This document shows, one piece after another, positions 54,845 through 63,886 of a stretch of 64,000 nt of DNA. Under the pieces are notes generated by a model. It was not told the DNA's origin. It worked only from the letters and a program-made list of their open reading frames with translations, and ran no database searches. The stretch is taken from contig NZ_JACCDF010000015.1 of NCBI RefSeq assembly GCF_013415105.1, forward strand, positions 1 through 64,000, in the 5' to 3' direction. How positions within the stretch are numbered: the stretch's first letter is position 1; every line of letters starts with the position of its first letter. The translations under genes and the position numbers were made by a program. The DNA comes from Vreelandella salicampi (GTDB lineage: Bacteria > Pseudomonadota > Gammaproteobacteria > Pseudomonadales > Halomonadaceae).

Positions 54845-55689
54845 CAGGCTTGTCCTCCTGCACTGTCACTGGCTGTACTGCGGGCGGCGTTATAGACGTT
54901 CTCGTCGAGCCACGTGGTAAAAGTGTCGCGGTCGCGTGCGATAGCGTCCCACTCTTTATAAAAGCGGTTGTTGCGATCGTAGTAACCGTGGGTATAGGAA
55001 GGCAGCGCCCCCTTTTCGGCCACGGCAATGGCGCTAATCGCCCAGCCGGGAATCACACAGGCGTTGGGATGCGCGTTCAGATCGTCGACGATCTCTTCGA
55101 CGGTGACGATGCTGTGCTTCGCCGCCATCACGGCCTCTTTCTGCACGCCAACGATACCTTCAACCAGCACGTTGCCTTGGCGATCAGCGCGCTGAGCGTG
55201 GACGATGGAGACATCCGGGCGCACCGAGGGCACCGCCGCTAACCGCTCACCGGTGAAGGGGCACTCGATAAACTTGATTTGATCATTAACGCTAGGCAGT
55301 TCGCTGCCGACATAGCCGCGCAACACCGCCAACGGCAAGCCCGCTGCTCCCGCTTCAAAAGCGCAGGCCATGGCCGCGTGGCTGTGCTCAAGAATCTCGA
55401 TCTTGCGCGGCCAGCCTTTCTCAACCGCATCGCGCAGGCGGTGCAGCGAGCCAACGCCGGGGTTACCGCCCCAGGAGAAAATGACTTTCTTGGCGCAGCC
55501 CGCGCCGATCAATTGATCGTAGATCAAATCGGGGGTCATACGAATCAGGGTTAAATCGCGCTTTTGCTGGCGGATGACTTCGTGGCCCGCAGCGAACGGA
55601 ATCAGGTGGGTAAAGCCCTCCATGGCGACGGTAGCGCCGTCCTCGACGAAACGCGCCACCGCGTCATGCAAGCTCAAAAACTCGGCCAT
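54844..55689 (-). CDS. pcaI: 3-Oxoadipate CoA-transferase subunit A PcaI
   Basis: 281-residue alpha subunit. ATG 55689 (MAEFLSLHDAVARFVEDGAT) has a GAGG site eight bases upstream; the frame is open to 55740 but that part lies over the operator. Segments AMEGFTHLIPFAAGHE and FSWGGNPGVGSLHR are CoA-transferase features. First gene of pcaIJF-pcaL. Confidence 0.93.
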   Translation of the reverse strand: MAEFLSLHDAVARFVEDGATVAMEGFTHLIPFAAGHEVIRQQKRDLTLIRMTPDLIYDQLIGAGCAKKVIFSWGGNPGVGSLHRLRDAVEKGWPRKIEILEHSHAAMACAFEAGAAGLPLAVLRGYVGSELPSVNDQIKFIECPFTGERLAAVPSVRPDVSIVHAQRADRQGNVLVEGIVGVQKEAVMAAKHSIVTVEEIVDDLNAHPNACVIPGWAISAIAVAEKGALPSYTHGYYDRNNRFYKEWDAIARDRDTFTTWLDENVYNAARSTASDSAGGQA

Positions 55690-55723
55690 GCTAAGTGCCT
55701 CTATTAGGATGAACGCAAATTTT

Positions 55724-55757
55724 GTTCGACTTACGAACATAGATTCTATATGCGAAC
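55724..55757. promoter_or_regulatory. IclR-type (PcaU/PcaR-like) operator upstream of pcaI
   Basis: GTTCG-ACTTA-CGAAC (55724-55738) forms a dyad, with a third CGAAC word at 55753-55757 in the same orientation as the second, 19 bp away. One palindrome plus one direct repeat of GTTCG words is the layout described for PcaU/PobR of Acinetobacter. No IclR gene is inside the window. Confidence 0.5.
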
Positions 55758-55803
55758 AAACTTAGCGGGCAACCTCGCGTAAGTCAACAACCCCTTTAGA
55801 ACG

Positions 55804-57150
55804 CTAAACGTCACGCGTGGGTATTAGCCACGCGCGCGCTCGCGCCACCTGCTGCGCACTACTACCAAGGTATAATGCTGGGTCGCAGGCATCGCGTAGC
55901 GCCTCTGGGGTAACACTCGCGGCGTCGGAGTATTTCGCTAACACTTCGGTCAGCACTTCCGCATACGGACGGACTTGTTGGCGGGCGATTTCGGCGGCCT
56001 CGGCGCTGAGCGCTTTAGCGGCATCCGGCCCAAGGTGTGGAGTGAGAAGGCGGGCGACAGGTTCGGCCATGATGCCGCCACCAGTAACGGCCAGATTACG
56101 CTGCATCTTCTCGGGGTAAACATCTAAACCTTCGAGCAGCACGGCGAGCTGCTCAAGCGCCCCCTCCACCAGCAGCGTGCTCTCAGTCAGCGGTGCCCAT
56201 TCCGCGTGCCATTCGCCCAGGCCGCGCTCTAATGGCTGGGCGTACACGTTCAACAGCGTGCTGGTAAGGCCATGGACTTGACGAGCGCCACCGCGAATCA
56301 AGGCGCTACGCACCGGGTTGCGCTTATGCGGCATGGAAGAAGATTCTCCCATGCCCGGCGCGGAAGGTTCGGCGACTTCACCGATTTCGGTTTGCGTCAG
56401 CAGCGACACATCGAGCGCGACCTTCTCTGCCGCGCCAGCAATAGCGTCCAGCGCCGTACCCAGCGCATGAATCGGCTGGCGGTCTGTGTGCCAAGGCAGT
56501 ACGGGCGCCGCAAGATTTAATCGCTCGGCTAGCGCGTCCATAAAACTCAAGCCCTGTGCGTCCCAGCCGGAATGAACGCCGACCGCGCCACCAAACTGCA
56601 CCGGCAACTCCACGCCTGCCAAGCGGCGGCGGCTCTGCTCCAGCCCCACCGCCCAGTGCGAGACCTTCACCCCGAAGGTGATCGGCAGTGCCTGCTGCAT
56701 CAGCGTGCGCCCCACCATCGGGGTATCCGCGTGAGCCTCCATCAGCGCCAGCGCCGCTGTGCGGCAGCGTGTAAGCAAGTTATCCAGCGCGGCCAAACGC
56801 GGTTTGAGCAATAGCATCAGCGCGGAATCGACCACGTCTTGGCTGGTCGCGCCGAGGTGCCAGTAGCGTTTGAGCGCGGCGGGGAGCTTGGCGCGCCCCT
56901 GCTTCACAAACGGAATCGCCACGTTGCCGCCGCTGGCGATGCCGGTGGCGATGGCGTCAATGTCCCAGTCGACACCGTCGAGCGCATCGCGCAGCTGCTG
57001 GCTGGTCGTGGCAGGAATCGCGCCGCTTGTCTCCTGCACTTCAGCAAGGGCAATCTCGAACGCGAGCATTGCCCGCACCATCGCGCGCTCGTCAAACTCA
57101 CTAAGCGCGTGCTGGCTCATAAACGGATGCTTCAAAAATGCAGCAGGCAT
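55804..57150 (-). CDS. pcaB: 3-Carboxy-cis,cis-muconate cycloisomerase PcaB
   Basis: 448-residue fumarase/aspartase-superfamily enzyme that lactonises carboxymuconate. The superfamily signature is in GESSSMPHKRNPV (near 280-292), with TSQDVVDSA and the N-terminal helices normal. The start used (57150) has AAGAGG ten bases upstream; ATG 57120 would also fit. Same strand as pcaIJF but separated by the IclR-type operator, so it is a separate unit. Confidence 0.93.
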   Translation of the reverse strand: MPAAFLKHPFMSQHALSEFDERAMVRAMLAFEIALAEVQETSGAIPATTSQQLRDALDGVDWDIDAIATGIASGGNVAIPFVKQGRAKLPAALKRYWHLGATSQDVVDSALMLLLKPRLAALDNLLTRCRTAALALMEAHADTPMVGRTLMQQALPITFGVKVSHWAVGLEQSRRRLAGVELPVQFGGAVGVHSGWDAQGLSFMDALAERLNLAAPVLPWHTDRQPIHALGTALDAIAGAAEKVALDVSLLTQTEIGEVAEPSAPGMGESSSMPHKRNPVRSALIRGGARQVHGLTSTLLNVYAQPLERGLGEWHAEWAPLTESTLLVEGALEQLAVLLEGLDVYPEKMQRNLAVTGGGIMAEPVARLLTPHLGPDAAKALSAEAAEIARQQVRPYAEVLTEVLAKYSDAASVTPEALRDACDPALYLGSSAQQVARARAWLIPTRDV

Positions 57151-57297
57151 GGATAATCAACCTCTTCTTAGCAGGAATCTAGGCATCGCTTTGAACGACG
57201 TCAGCAAAATCGTACAACTGTTCGCCATTTAAACGCCATGCTATCGAGGCGGCTACCAACCCGCAAATACCCACTTACGCGCTTGCATCCGGCCGGC

Positions 57298-57975
57298 TCA
57301 ACGCAAGGCTTCATCCGTACGTACGTAGCGCATCACCATGTCGGTAACGTGATCTTCTAATTTCTGCTGGTTTTCCGGCGCGGCCTGCTTCCAATCAAAA
57401 ATACGCGAAAAGGTGTGTTGGTTGGAGACGTTGAAAAAAGACAGCGCACTAATCAGCCAGTGCAACTCGCGCGGATCTAAGCCTTCGCGAAAGCAGCCGC
57501 TTTCGACGCCACGCGCGTAGACGTCGGCGAGGGCATCAATCACACCGGCATTAAGCGATTGAATCAACTCTGACTGCGCCAAAAACCGCCCATGGTGAAT
57601 ATTTTCAATCATCACCAAGCGAATAAAATCGGGATTTTTAGCATGATGGCAGAACGTAAACCGCACCAACCGGCTAAGCGCCTCAAGCGGAGCTAAGTGA
57701 TCGAGTTCCAACTCGGTTTCTTGCAAGCGCACCTTCTGGTAGGCAGCTTCCAGCGTGTGCAAGTAGAGCGACTCTTTATCGCGAAAGTAGTAGTAAATCA
57801 TGCGTTTGGAGGCGCGGGTTTTCTCGGCGATTTCATCAATTCGCGCCCCGGAGAGGCCTTTTTCAGAAAACTCGCGGGTGGCCACCGCGAGAATATCAGC
57901 CCGCACGGATTCCGGATCATTCTTGCGCCTGCGCCGCGCTGTCGGGGGGCTGGAGGTGCTCGAAGTGGCAGTCAT
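57298..57975 (-). CDS. TetR-family regulator next to the quinate/shikimate operon
   Basis: 225 residues. After a basic tail (ARRRRKND) comes a TetR helix-turn-helix (FSEKGLSGARIDEIAEKTRA) with SKRMIYYYFRDKESLYLHTL. The C-terminal part is of the kind that binds small ligands. Divergent from the TRAP-quiC1-aroE operon with a 167-bp gap, so it probably represses those genes and perhaps senses shikimate, quinate or dehydroshikimate. The ligand is inferred. Confidence 0.85.
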   Translation of the reverse strand: MTATSSTSSPPTARRRRKNDPESVRADILAVATREFSEKGLSGARIDEIAEKTRASKRMIYYYFRDKESLYLHTLEAAYQKVRLQETELELDHLAPLEALSRLVRFTFCHHAKNPDFIRLVMIENIHHGRFLAQSELIQSLNAGVIDALADVYARGVESGCFREGLDPRELHWLISALSFFNVSNQHTFSRIFDWKQAAPENQQKLEDHVTDMVMRYVRTDEALR

Positions 57976-58034
57976 ACATTGGCCCTCTTATTGTCGTGGT
58001 CGTCTTTTGTCTAGTATGCCACATCTTGACTGAA

Positions 58035-58049
58035 CGTACCATTTCGTAC
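58035..58049. promoter_or_regulatory. Candidate TetR operator
   Basis: CGTAC-CATTT-CGTAC lies in the divergent gap between the TetR gene and the TRAP operon, with GTAC words forming a dyad (GTAC-CATTTC-GTAC). Position and repeat form suggest a regulator site; the binder is unproven. Confidence 0.4.
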
Positions 58050-58142
58050 ATTGTTAATTGGGACAGGACGAAACAACCAAGCACGCCAAGGCGGATGGCA
58101 TTTTCAACCCCATGACAACTGCCCGATAAGAGGACAATAACA

Positions 58143-59171
58143 ATGGTTTTTCCACACGTATCGATGAAACGCACGCTCACCGCCACACTCGCTGCCGCCA
58201 CACTCGCTGCCGCAGCGCACGCTTCCGCGCAAACGCTGCGCTTTGCCCACGTTGATCCGGATGACTGGACCACCTCGAAAAAAGGCGCGGCCGGTCAAGT
58301 GTTCAAAAACATGGTCGAAGCCGAAACCGATCTCACCGTGGAGCTCTACCCCGCAGGCTCGTTAGGCGGTGAAACCGAGCTGATTGAAGGCGCGCAAGAT
58401 GGCACCATCAGCATCGCGATGGTCTCCGGCGCCTACGCCAATTTCTGTGAGGCAGTCGCCGTCACGGATATCCCGTACACCTTTCCCTCCGCCCCGGTCG
58501 CGTGGGAGGTCATGGATGGCGAATTTGGCGCAGCGCTCGCCGAGCACTGCCTGCAAGAGACGGGCCTTCGCACGCTGGCTTACGGCGAAACCGGCTTTCG
58601 CCATTTCACCAACTCCGTACGCCCGATCCACTCACCGGAAGATATGGAAGGCCTGAAGTTCCGTGTGCAAACCATTCCTCTCTATCAAGAGATGGTAGAG
58701 GGACTTGGCGCAGAGCCGCAGGGCATCGCCTGGGGTGAAGTGCCGACGGCCCTTGCCACCGGCGTGGTGGATGGTCAGGAGAACCCCGTCTCGGTGATCT
58801 ACGGCAACAACTTCTACGAGTTTCAGGATTACTTGACGCTGGACCGCCACGTTTACGGCGTCGACCATCTGCTGATTAACGACGATATCTTCCAGTCGCT
58901 TACCGAGGAACAACAAGCCGCGGTGAAGCGCGCTGCCGTCGTGGCAGGCACCACCGGCCGGGCCATTCAGCAGTTCAACTCGGCAGAGGGTATCGCCAAG
59001 CTGGAAGAGGAAGGCATGGAAATCACCCAGCCTACCGCCGAGCAGATGGAAGCCTTCCGCGAGGCCGCCCAGCCGCCGGTGCAGGCCTACCTGCGCGATG
59101 AGCTTGGTGATGATGCTGAGTGGATCGACCGCCTCTCTTCCGCTGTGGAAGATGCGTCCGCACGCTTCTAA
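58143..59171 (+). CDS. TRAP substrate-binding protein (DctP type), quinate/shikimate cluster
   Basis: 342-residue periplasmic protein. ATG 58143 has AGAGGA eight bases upstream; ATG 58164 is a signal-like alternative without a site. The signal peptide ends near AHASA (about residue 29). DctP-family segments: RFGVRA-like region replaced here by EDMEGLKFRVQTIPLYQEM and EVPTALATGVVDGQENP. First gene of an operon with dctQ, dctM, quiC1 and an aroE-like gene, so shikimate, quinate or dehydroshikimate is the likely ligand. Confidence 0.87.
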   Translation: MVFPHVSMKRTLTATLAAATLAAAAHASAQTLRFAHVDPDDWTTSKKGAAGQVFKNMVEAETDLTVELYPAGSLGGETELIEGAQDGTISIAMVSGAYANFCEAVAVTDIPYTFPSAPVAWEVMDGEFGAALAEHCLQETGLRTLAYGETGFRHFTNSVRPIHSPEDMEGLKFRVQTIPLYQEMVEGLGAEPQGIAWGEVPTALATGVVDGQENPVSVIYGNNFYEFQDYLTLDRHVYGVDHLLINDDIFQSLTEEQQAAVKRAAVVAGTTGRAIQQFNSAEGIAKLEEEGMEITQPTAEQMEAFREAAQPPVQAYLRDELGDDAEWIDRLSSAVEDASARF

Positions 59172-59198
59172 CTAACCCCCGATTGATCAAAGCGCTTT

Positions 59199-59226
59199 GC
59201 GAGTGGGCCTTGGATGGCCCACTCGC
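59199..59226 (+). repeat. Intercistronic hairpin between dctP and dctQ
   Basis: A perfect 11-bp stem (GCGAGTGGGCC 59199-59209 with its complement at 59216-59226) and a 6-base loop lie in the 92-bp gap. No U-run follows. Such a structure can raise the level of the binding-protein mRNA over the permease part. Confidence 0.65.
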
Positions 59227-59263
59227 GATCCTGCGTACCTGACAAACGATCGAAGGTGCTCTT

Positions 59264-59761
59264 ATGTCTCATCTTCTTGCCCGGATACATCGTGGCCTGA
59301 TCCTGTTCAATGGCAGCCTGGCTGGGCTTGCCATGATTCTGATTTTTCTACTGGTCGCAGGCAATGCCTTTGCGCGCTATACCTTTGGCGGCTCCATTAC
59401 CTGGGGCGAAGATGCCGCCATTTACCTAATGATTTACGGCCTTATGTTTGGCATGTCCTGGGCCTATCTACAGGACAAACACATTGGCTTTGACCTGATT
59501 CGTCGCCTGCTGCCGCGGCGTTGGGTGCGCTGGCAGGCCGTGGCCGTCGACTTGATGGTGCTGGTGATCGGCATTGGTTTGATGGTGTCGGCGGTTGAAT
59601 TTATCGCATCGCGCGGAGGGCGCACCTCGTCGAGCACCGGCATGCCGATGTGGCTCTTTCAAGCGTCGATGCTCACAGGCGGAGGGCTTCTTAGCCTCTC
59701 CGCACTGGTCATGGCGGCACGCCGGCTAACCGAGCACACCGGTGAGGAGGCAACCTCATGA
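59264..59761 (+). CDS. TRAP small permease (DctQ type), quinate/shikimate cluster
   Basis: 165-residue membrane protein with four helices and the DctQ pattern around FARYTFGGSITWGEDAA. GAAGG ribosome site seven bases before the ATG. It overlaps dctM by 4 bp (ATGA). Partner of the large permease in cargo uptake. Confidence 0.88.
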   Translation: MSHLLARIHRGLILFNGSLAGLAMILIFLLVAGNAFARYTFGGSITWGEDAAIYLMIYGLMFGMSWAYLQDKHIGFDLIRRLLPRRWVRWQAVAVDLMVLVIGIGLMVSAVEFIASRGGRTSSSTGMPMWLFQASMLTGGGLLSLSALVMAARRLTEHTGEEATS

Positions 59762-61023
59762 TCTTTGGACTGCTAATAGCGCTCATCCTGCTCGGCGTGC
59801 CGTTTGCGTTTGCCATCCTCGGCACGCTCACGGTACTGATGGGCTTGGGGGATTTGCCCTACCACATCCGTATCGTCTCGCAGCAATTTTTCGGCGGGAT
59901 GGAGTCATTTCCGCTGCTAGCGATACCGCTGTTCATTCTGGCTGGCGAGCTGATGAACGAAGCGGGCATTACCCACCGGATTATTAACCTGGCCACCGCG
60001 ATTGTAGGCCGCATGAAAGCGGGTCTCGCGCACGTGAACATCTGGGCGTCGGTGATTTTTGCGGGCCTTTCCGGCTCGGCGATTGCCGATACTTCCGCAT
60101 TAGGGAGAGTTTTCGTCCCGGCGATGGAGAAAGAAGGCTACCCACGCGATTTCTCCGCCGCGCTTACTGCTGCGTCTTCGGTGATCGGCCCGATCATCCC
60201 GCCGAGTATTCCGGTGATTATCTACGCACTGACGGTTTCTGGCGTATCAGTGCCAGGGCTCTTTTTGGCCGGTATCGTGCCGGGGTTGTTGCTGGCGCTT
60301 GGGCTTTCGATTTACGTCTACTTTTTCGCCGGTGACTTGGGCGCCACGCAGTCAAAGCAACAATCTCGCCGCAACGCTCTCCTGCACGGCCTACTACCCG
60401 CGCTGATGCCGGTATTTGTGGTCGGGGCCATTCTCGCTGGTATCGTCACGCCGACCGAGGCGGCGGCCTTTGCAGTGGTCTACGCGCTGATTCTGGGCGT
60501 GGTGCTCTACCGCAATATCAAACTGGTGAACCTGCCTGGCATCTTCGCCCGCGCCATGCGCGACAGCGCGGTGATTATGGTCATCATGGGCGCCGTTGCC
60601 GCAGCCAACTGGGTATTAACCTTCGAACGCGTGCCCAACATGCTCACCGAGTGGGCGCTGATGAGTATCGATACCCAGTGGACTTTCCTGATTGCCGTGA
60701 TTCTGCTCCTGCTGGTAGTGGGACTGTTTTTAGAGGGTATAGCGGCCATCTTGGTGCTCGTGCCGATTCTGCACCCCATCGCCATGGAGCTCGGCATCGA
60801 CCCGCTGCACTTCGGCATTGTGGTGATCTTCAACCTGATGATGGGGCTGATCACGCCGCCTATGGGGCTCTGTCTATTTGTCGCGGATTCGGTCTCCGGC
60901 GTGGGGATGGGGGCGATTATCCGCCGCATTCTGCCCATGCTCGCCGTGCAGTTTTTGATCCTGTTGCTGATTACCTTCGTGCCCGAACTGGTCACCTTCC
61001 TGCCGCGCTTGGCGGGTTACTGA
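59758..61023 (+). CDS. TRAP large permease (DctM type), quinate/shikimate cluster
   Basis: 421-residue protein with about 12 helices. DctM features: IPLFILAGELMNEAGIT, FAGLSGSAIADTSALG, IGPIIPPSIPVIIYAL and FNLMMGLITPPMGLCLF. Translationally coupled to dctQ. Followed 28 bp later by quiC1. It is distinct in sequence from the TRAP permease at 37756-39045. Confidence 0.9.
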   Translation: MIFGLLIALILLGVPFAFAILGTLTVLMGLGDLPYHIRIVSQQFFGGMESFPLLAIPLFILAGELMNEAGITHRIINLATAIVGRMKAGLAHVNIWASVIFAGLSGSAIADTSALGRVFVPAMEKEGYPRDFSAALTAASSVIGPIIPPSIPVIIYALTVSGVSVPGLFLAGIVPGLLLALGLSIYVYFFAGDLGATQSKQQSRRNALLHGLLPALMPVFVVGAILAGIVTPTEAAAFAVVYALILGVVLYRNIKLVNLPGIFARAMRDSAVIMVIMGAVAAANWVLTFERVPNMLTEWALMSIDTQWTFLIAVILLLLVVGLFLEGIAAILVLVPILHPIAMELGIDPLHFGIVVIFNLMMGLITPPMGLCLFVADSVSGVGMGAIIRRILPMLAVQFLILLLITFVPELVTFLPRLAGY

Positions 61024-61051
61024 ATTCACTGAATATAAGGAGCGTGATGCC

Positions 61052-62938
61052 ATGTACTCATCCATTGCCACGGTTTGCCTAAGCGGCTCGCTGGAAGAGA
61101 AGGTAGACGCCATTGCCCAGGCCGGGTTTGAGGGGCTTGAGCTATTTGAAAACGACCTAACGGCCTTCACCGGCACACCAAAAGAGGCCGGGGAGCTGAT
61201 TCGCGCCCGCGGGCTTAAGCTAGTGACTCTTCAGCCGTTTCGCGATTTTGAAGGCCTGCAGGGCCGTGCGCGGGAGCGAGCGTTCGACCGCGCCGAGCAC
61301 AAATTTGACCTAATGGAAGAGCTCGGCACGGATCTGTTAATGGTGTGCAGCACCGTCCATCCCGATTCGCTACCGGGGTTGAGCCGCGCGGCCGATGACT
61401 TTTATGAGCTAGGCGAACGTGCCGCCCGGCGCAATATGCGCGTGGCGTATGAGGCGCTCGCGTGGGGTCGGCATATTCACGATTACCGCGACAGCTGGGA
61501 GGTGGTGCGCCGTGCCGCGCACCCGAACGTGGGTTTGGTATTGGATACCTTTCACATTTTCTCGCGCCAGACGGAGCTTGGTACCATCGGCCGCATCCCA
61601 GGGGATCGCATTTTCTTAGTGCAGACCGCCGATGCGCCGCGCCTCTCTATGGATCACCTGTCGTGGAGTCGCCACTACCGCTGCTTCCCCGGCCAGGGCG
61701 AACTGCAGATGGATAGCTTCATGGGCATGCTGCAGGAGACGCGCTACGACGGCCCGCTCTCCCATGAGATCTTTAACGATGTGTTCCGCATGGGCCACAG
61801 CGACCAAACCGCCCGCGACGGCCTGCGCTCTTACCATTTGCTGCGCAGCATGCAGGGCGAAAGCGATATCCCCGCGCCGCAGCCGATCGAGTCGGTCGCA
61901 TTTCTTGAAATCGCTGCGGAACCCGACGATTTAGCCCCGCTACGCGAGCTTCTAAGCGCCATGGGTATGGCCTGCGTCGGCCACCACCACACGCTCAACG
62001 CCGAGCGCTGGGCAGCGGGCGACGTTAACTTAGTGCTCAACACCGAGGCGAGCTTCACCGGCCGTGTACCCGGCCGCGACGCCACCGCCGTTACCGCTAT
62101 CGGCTTGCGGGTACGTAACGCTTTCGAGGCCTTCAAGCGTGCGGACAAGCTCGGCTACGATATCGTCGAGCCTGAAGAGGTCGACGCGACACACCGCATG
62201 AGCGCACTGCGCAATGTCGATGGCAGCCTCTCCTATATCATCGATGACTCGCAGTTAAGCCGCACCTGGGATCGCGAGTTCCCAGTGGATGCAAAGCCCG
62301 TTCCCCAGGGGGCGCTGGTGGATATTGACCACATCAGCATCGCGCTCTCTTATCACGATTATCTCTCGCTGATGCTGCAGTACCGCGCCATCTTCCAGCT
62401 GGCGCCCACGCCCTCGTTCGATGTGGCAGACCCGCGCGGGCTGATCCAAAGCCAGGTGCTGCAAAATCATAACGGTCGCTTTCGCTTGGCGCTTAACGCC
62501 AGTGCCTCCCCGGATACCGCTAGCAACCGTTTTGTGCGCCAGTACGGTGGCTCGGGGATACACCACGTCGCCTTGCGCACGGCCTCCATGCGTGACACCA
62601 GTGCAGCGCTTCAACAGGCGGGTACGCCGGTGCTGCCGATTCCTGGTAACTACTACCGCGACTTGGGTGCACGCTTTGATCTACCGGCGCAAACCCTGCA
62701 ATGGATGCAGGATCACCACATCCTCTTTGACCAGGACAAAGACGGCGACTTCCACCAGCTGTATACCCAGCCTGGCCGCAAGGCATTCTTCTTCGAGTTG
62801 GTCCAGCGCGAGGGCTACCAGGGCCTCGGCGCGCCGAATGCCTTTGTGCGCGTCACCGCGCAGCAGCGCCTACAAGCGCAAACCAACGACGGCTCTCACG
62901 TCACTTCAAGCCACGAAACGGGGGAGAGCCAAGCATGA
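61052..62938 (+). CDS. quiC1: 3-Dehydroshikimate dehydratase QuiC1 (TIM barrel fused to HPPD-like domain)
   Basis: 628-residue protein. The N-terminal half (1-270) is a xylose-isomerase-like TIM barrel; metal-site regions include AYEALAWGRHIHDY, LVLDTFHIFSR and GPLSHEIFND. The C-terminal half (about 280-620) is a two-part VOC fold like 4-hydroxyphenylpyruvate dioxygenase (VDIDHISIALSY, GGSGIHHVALRT, KAFFFELVQREGYQGLG). It converts dehydroshikimate to protocatechuate, feeding PcaGH. The fusion is known in Pseudomonas QuiC1. AAGGAG ribosome site. Confidence 0.9.
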   Translation: MYSSIATVCLSGSLEEKVDAIAQAGFEGLELFENDLTAFTGTPKEAGELIRARGLKLVTLQPFRDFEGLQGRARERAFDRAEHKFDLMEELGTDLLMVCSTVHPDSLPGLSRAADDFYELGERAARRNMRVAYEALAWGRHIHDYRDSWEVVRRAAHPNVGLVLDTFHIFSRQTELGTIGRIPGDRIFLVQTADAPRLSMDHLSWSRHYRCFPGQGELQMDSFMGMLQETRYDGPLSHEIFNDVFRMGHSDQTARDGLRSYHLLRSMQGESDIPAPQPIESVAFLEIAAEPDDLAPLRELLSAMGMACVGHHHTLNAERWAAGDVNLVLNTEASFTGRVPGRDATAVTAIGLRVRNAFEAFKRADKLGYDIVEPEEVDATHRMSALRNVDGSLSYIIDDSQLSRTWDREFPVDAKPVPQGALVDIDHISIALSYHDYLSLMLQYRAIFQLAPTPSFDVADPRGLIQSQVLQNHNGRFRLALNASASPDTASNRFVRQYGGSGIHHVALRTASMRDTSAALQQAGTPVLPIPGNYYRDLGARFDLPAQTLQWMQDHHILFDQDKDGDFHQLYTQPGRKAFFFELVQREGYQGLGAPNAFVRVTAQQRLQAQTNDGSHVTSSHETGESQA

Positions 62939-63813
62939 TCAAACTCGGCCTAGTAGGGGAAGGCATCGCCAAATCACAATCGCCCGATCTACACGAACGT
63001 TTAGGCGCGGCCCTCGGCTTGCCTGTGCGTTATGACTTAGTGGATAGCTTGGGCGTTGAGGGTTTTGCCTTCGCAAGCGCGATAAAAACGTTGCGTGCAG
63101 AAGGCTATCGTGGCACCAACGTCACCTTCCCCTTTAAAGAGAAAGCCGCCCAGCTTGCCGATATCCGCAGCGAAGGTGTGCAACGGGTAGGCACCGCCAA
63201 CACGCTGCTATTCGATGCCGACGGCCTGCGCGCCGAAAACACCGATTACACCGGTTTTATCAGCGCCTATCGCCACTCTTTCGGCGACGGGCCTGCGGGT
63301 GATGTGCTATTAATCGGCGCCGGTGGAGTTGGCCGTGCGGTGGCGTGTGCGTTGGGTAAACTAGCGGTCAGCTGCATCCACATTCTTGAACGTGACAGCG
63401 CTCGGGCGGAAAGCTTCTGCCACGACCTCAACGCCATGGGGATTACCGCTGAGTGCATCACCCCGGAGCAGGCGCAACACGCGCTTCCCCATTGGCAAGG
63501 CGTGGTGAACTGCTCGCCCATCGGCCACATCAATCATCCCGGCTGCCCTATCGATACCGCAGGGCTGGGCGCCCAGCACTGGGTATTTGATGCGGTGTAC
63601 ATCCCGGCCCACACGGAGCTTTTAAACGCCGCTTACCATGCTAACGCCAAAACGCTCTCAGGCGTTGATCTCTTCGTGTTTCAAGGCGTAGATGCGTTTC
63701 GCTTTTTTACCGCTGGGCTTATCGGCGCCGAACAAATTAACCCGCAGGTGATACCGCTTCGCACCCATTACGTCGAACAGCTCGTCACCTCAGCCGCAAC
63801 ATCGAGCTCATGA
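62935..63813 (+). CDS. aroE: Shikimate/quinate dehydrogenase (AroE family)
   Basis: 292-residue enzyme. The substrate part has SQSPDLHE (near 15-22), NVTFPFKE with the catalytic lysine, and ENTDYTGF with the aspartate. The nucleotide motif is GAGGVGRAVA (near 124-133). After the second strand comes ILERDS, an acidic residue where NADP enzymes carry a basic N-R-T motif, which suggests NAD use and a catabolic role. It overlaps quiC1 by 4 bp and would make dehydroshikimate from shikimate, and perhaps dehydroquinate from quinate. Confidence 0.87.
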   Translation: MIKLGLVGEGIAKSQSPDLHERLGAALGLPVRYDLVDSLGVEGFAFASAIKTLRAEGYRGTNVTFPFKEKAAQLADIRSEGVQRVGTANTLLFDADGLRAENTDYTGFISAYRHSFGDGPAGDVLLIGAGGVGRAVACALGKLAVSCIHILERDSARAESFCHDLNAMGITAECITPEQAQHALPHWQGVVNCSPIGHINHPGCPIDTAGLGAQHWVFDAVYIPAHTELLNAAYHANAKTLSGVDLFVFQGVDAFRFFTAGLIGAEQINPQVIPLRTHYVEQLVTSAATSSS

Positions 63814-63839
63814 TGTCTCCCGAAAAATAGCGTACACTT

Positions 63840-63854
63840 ATTCGTCATTCGAAC
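63840..63854. promoter_or_regulatory. IclR-type dyad upstream of the AEC carrier gene
   Basis: ATTCG-TCATT-CGAAC has the same NTTCG-N5-CGAAC geometry as the dyad in front of pcaI. It is 33-47 bp before the carrier start. Confidence 0.4.
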
Positions 63855-63886
63855 AAACCTTGGTTTAACGCGACAAGGAGGCCGCC

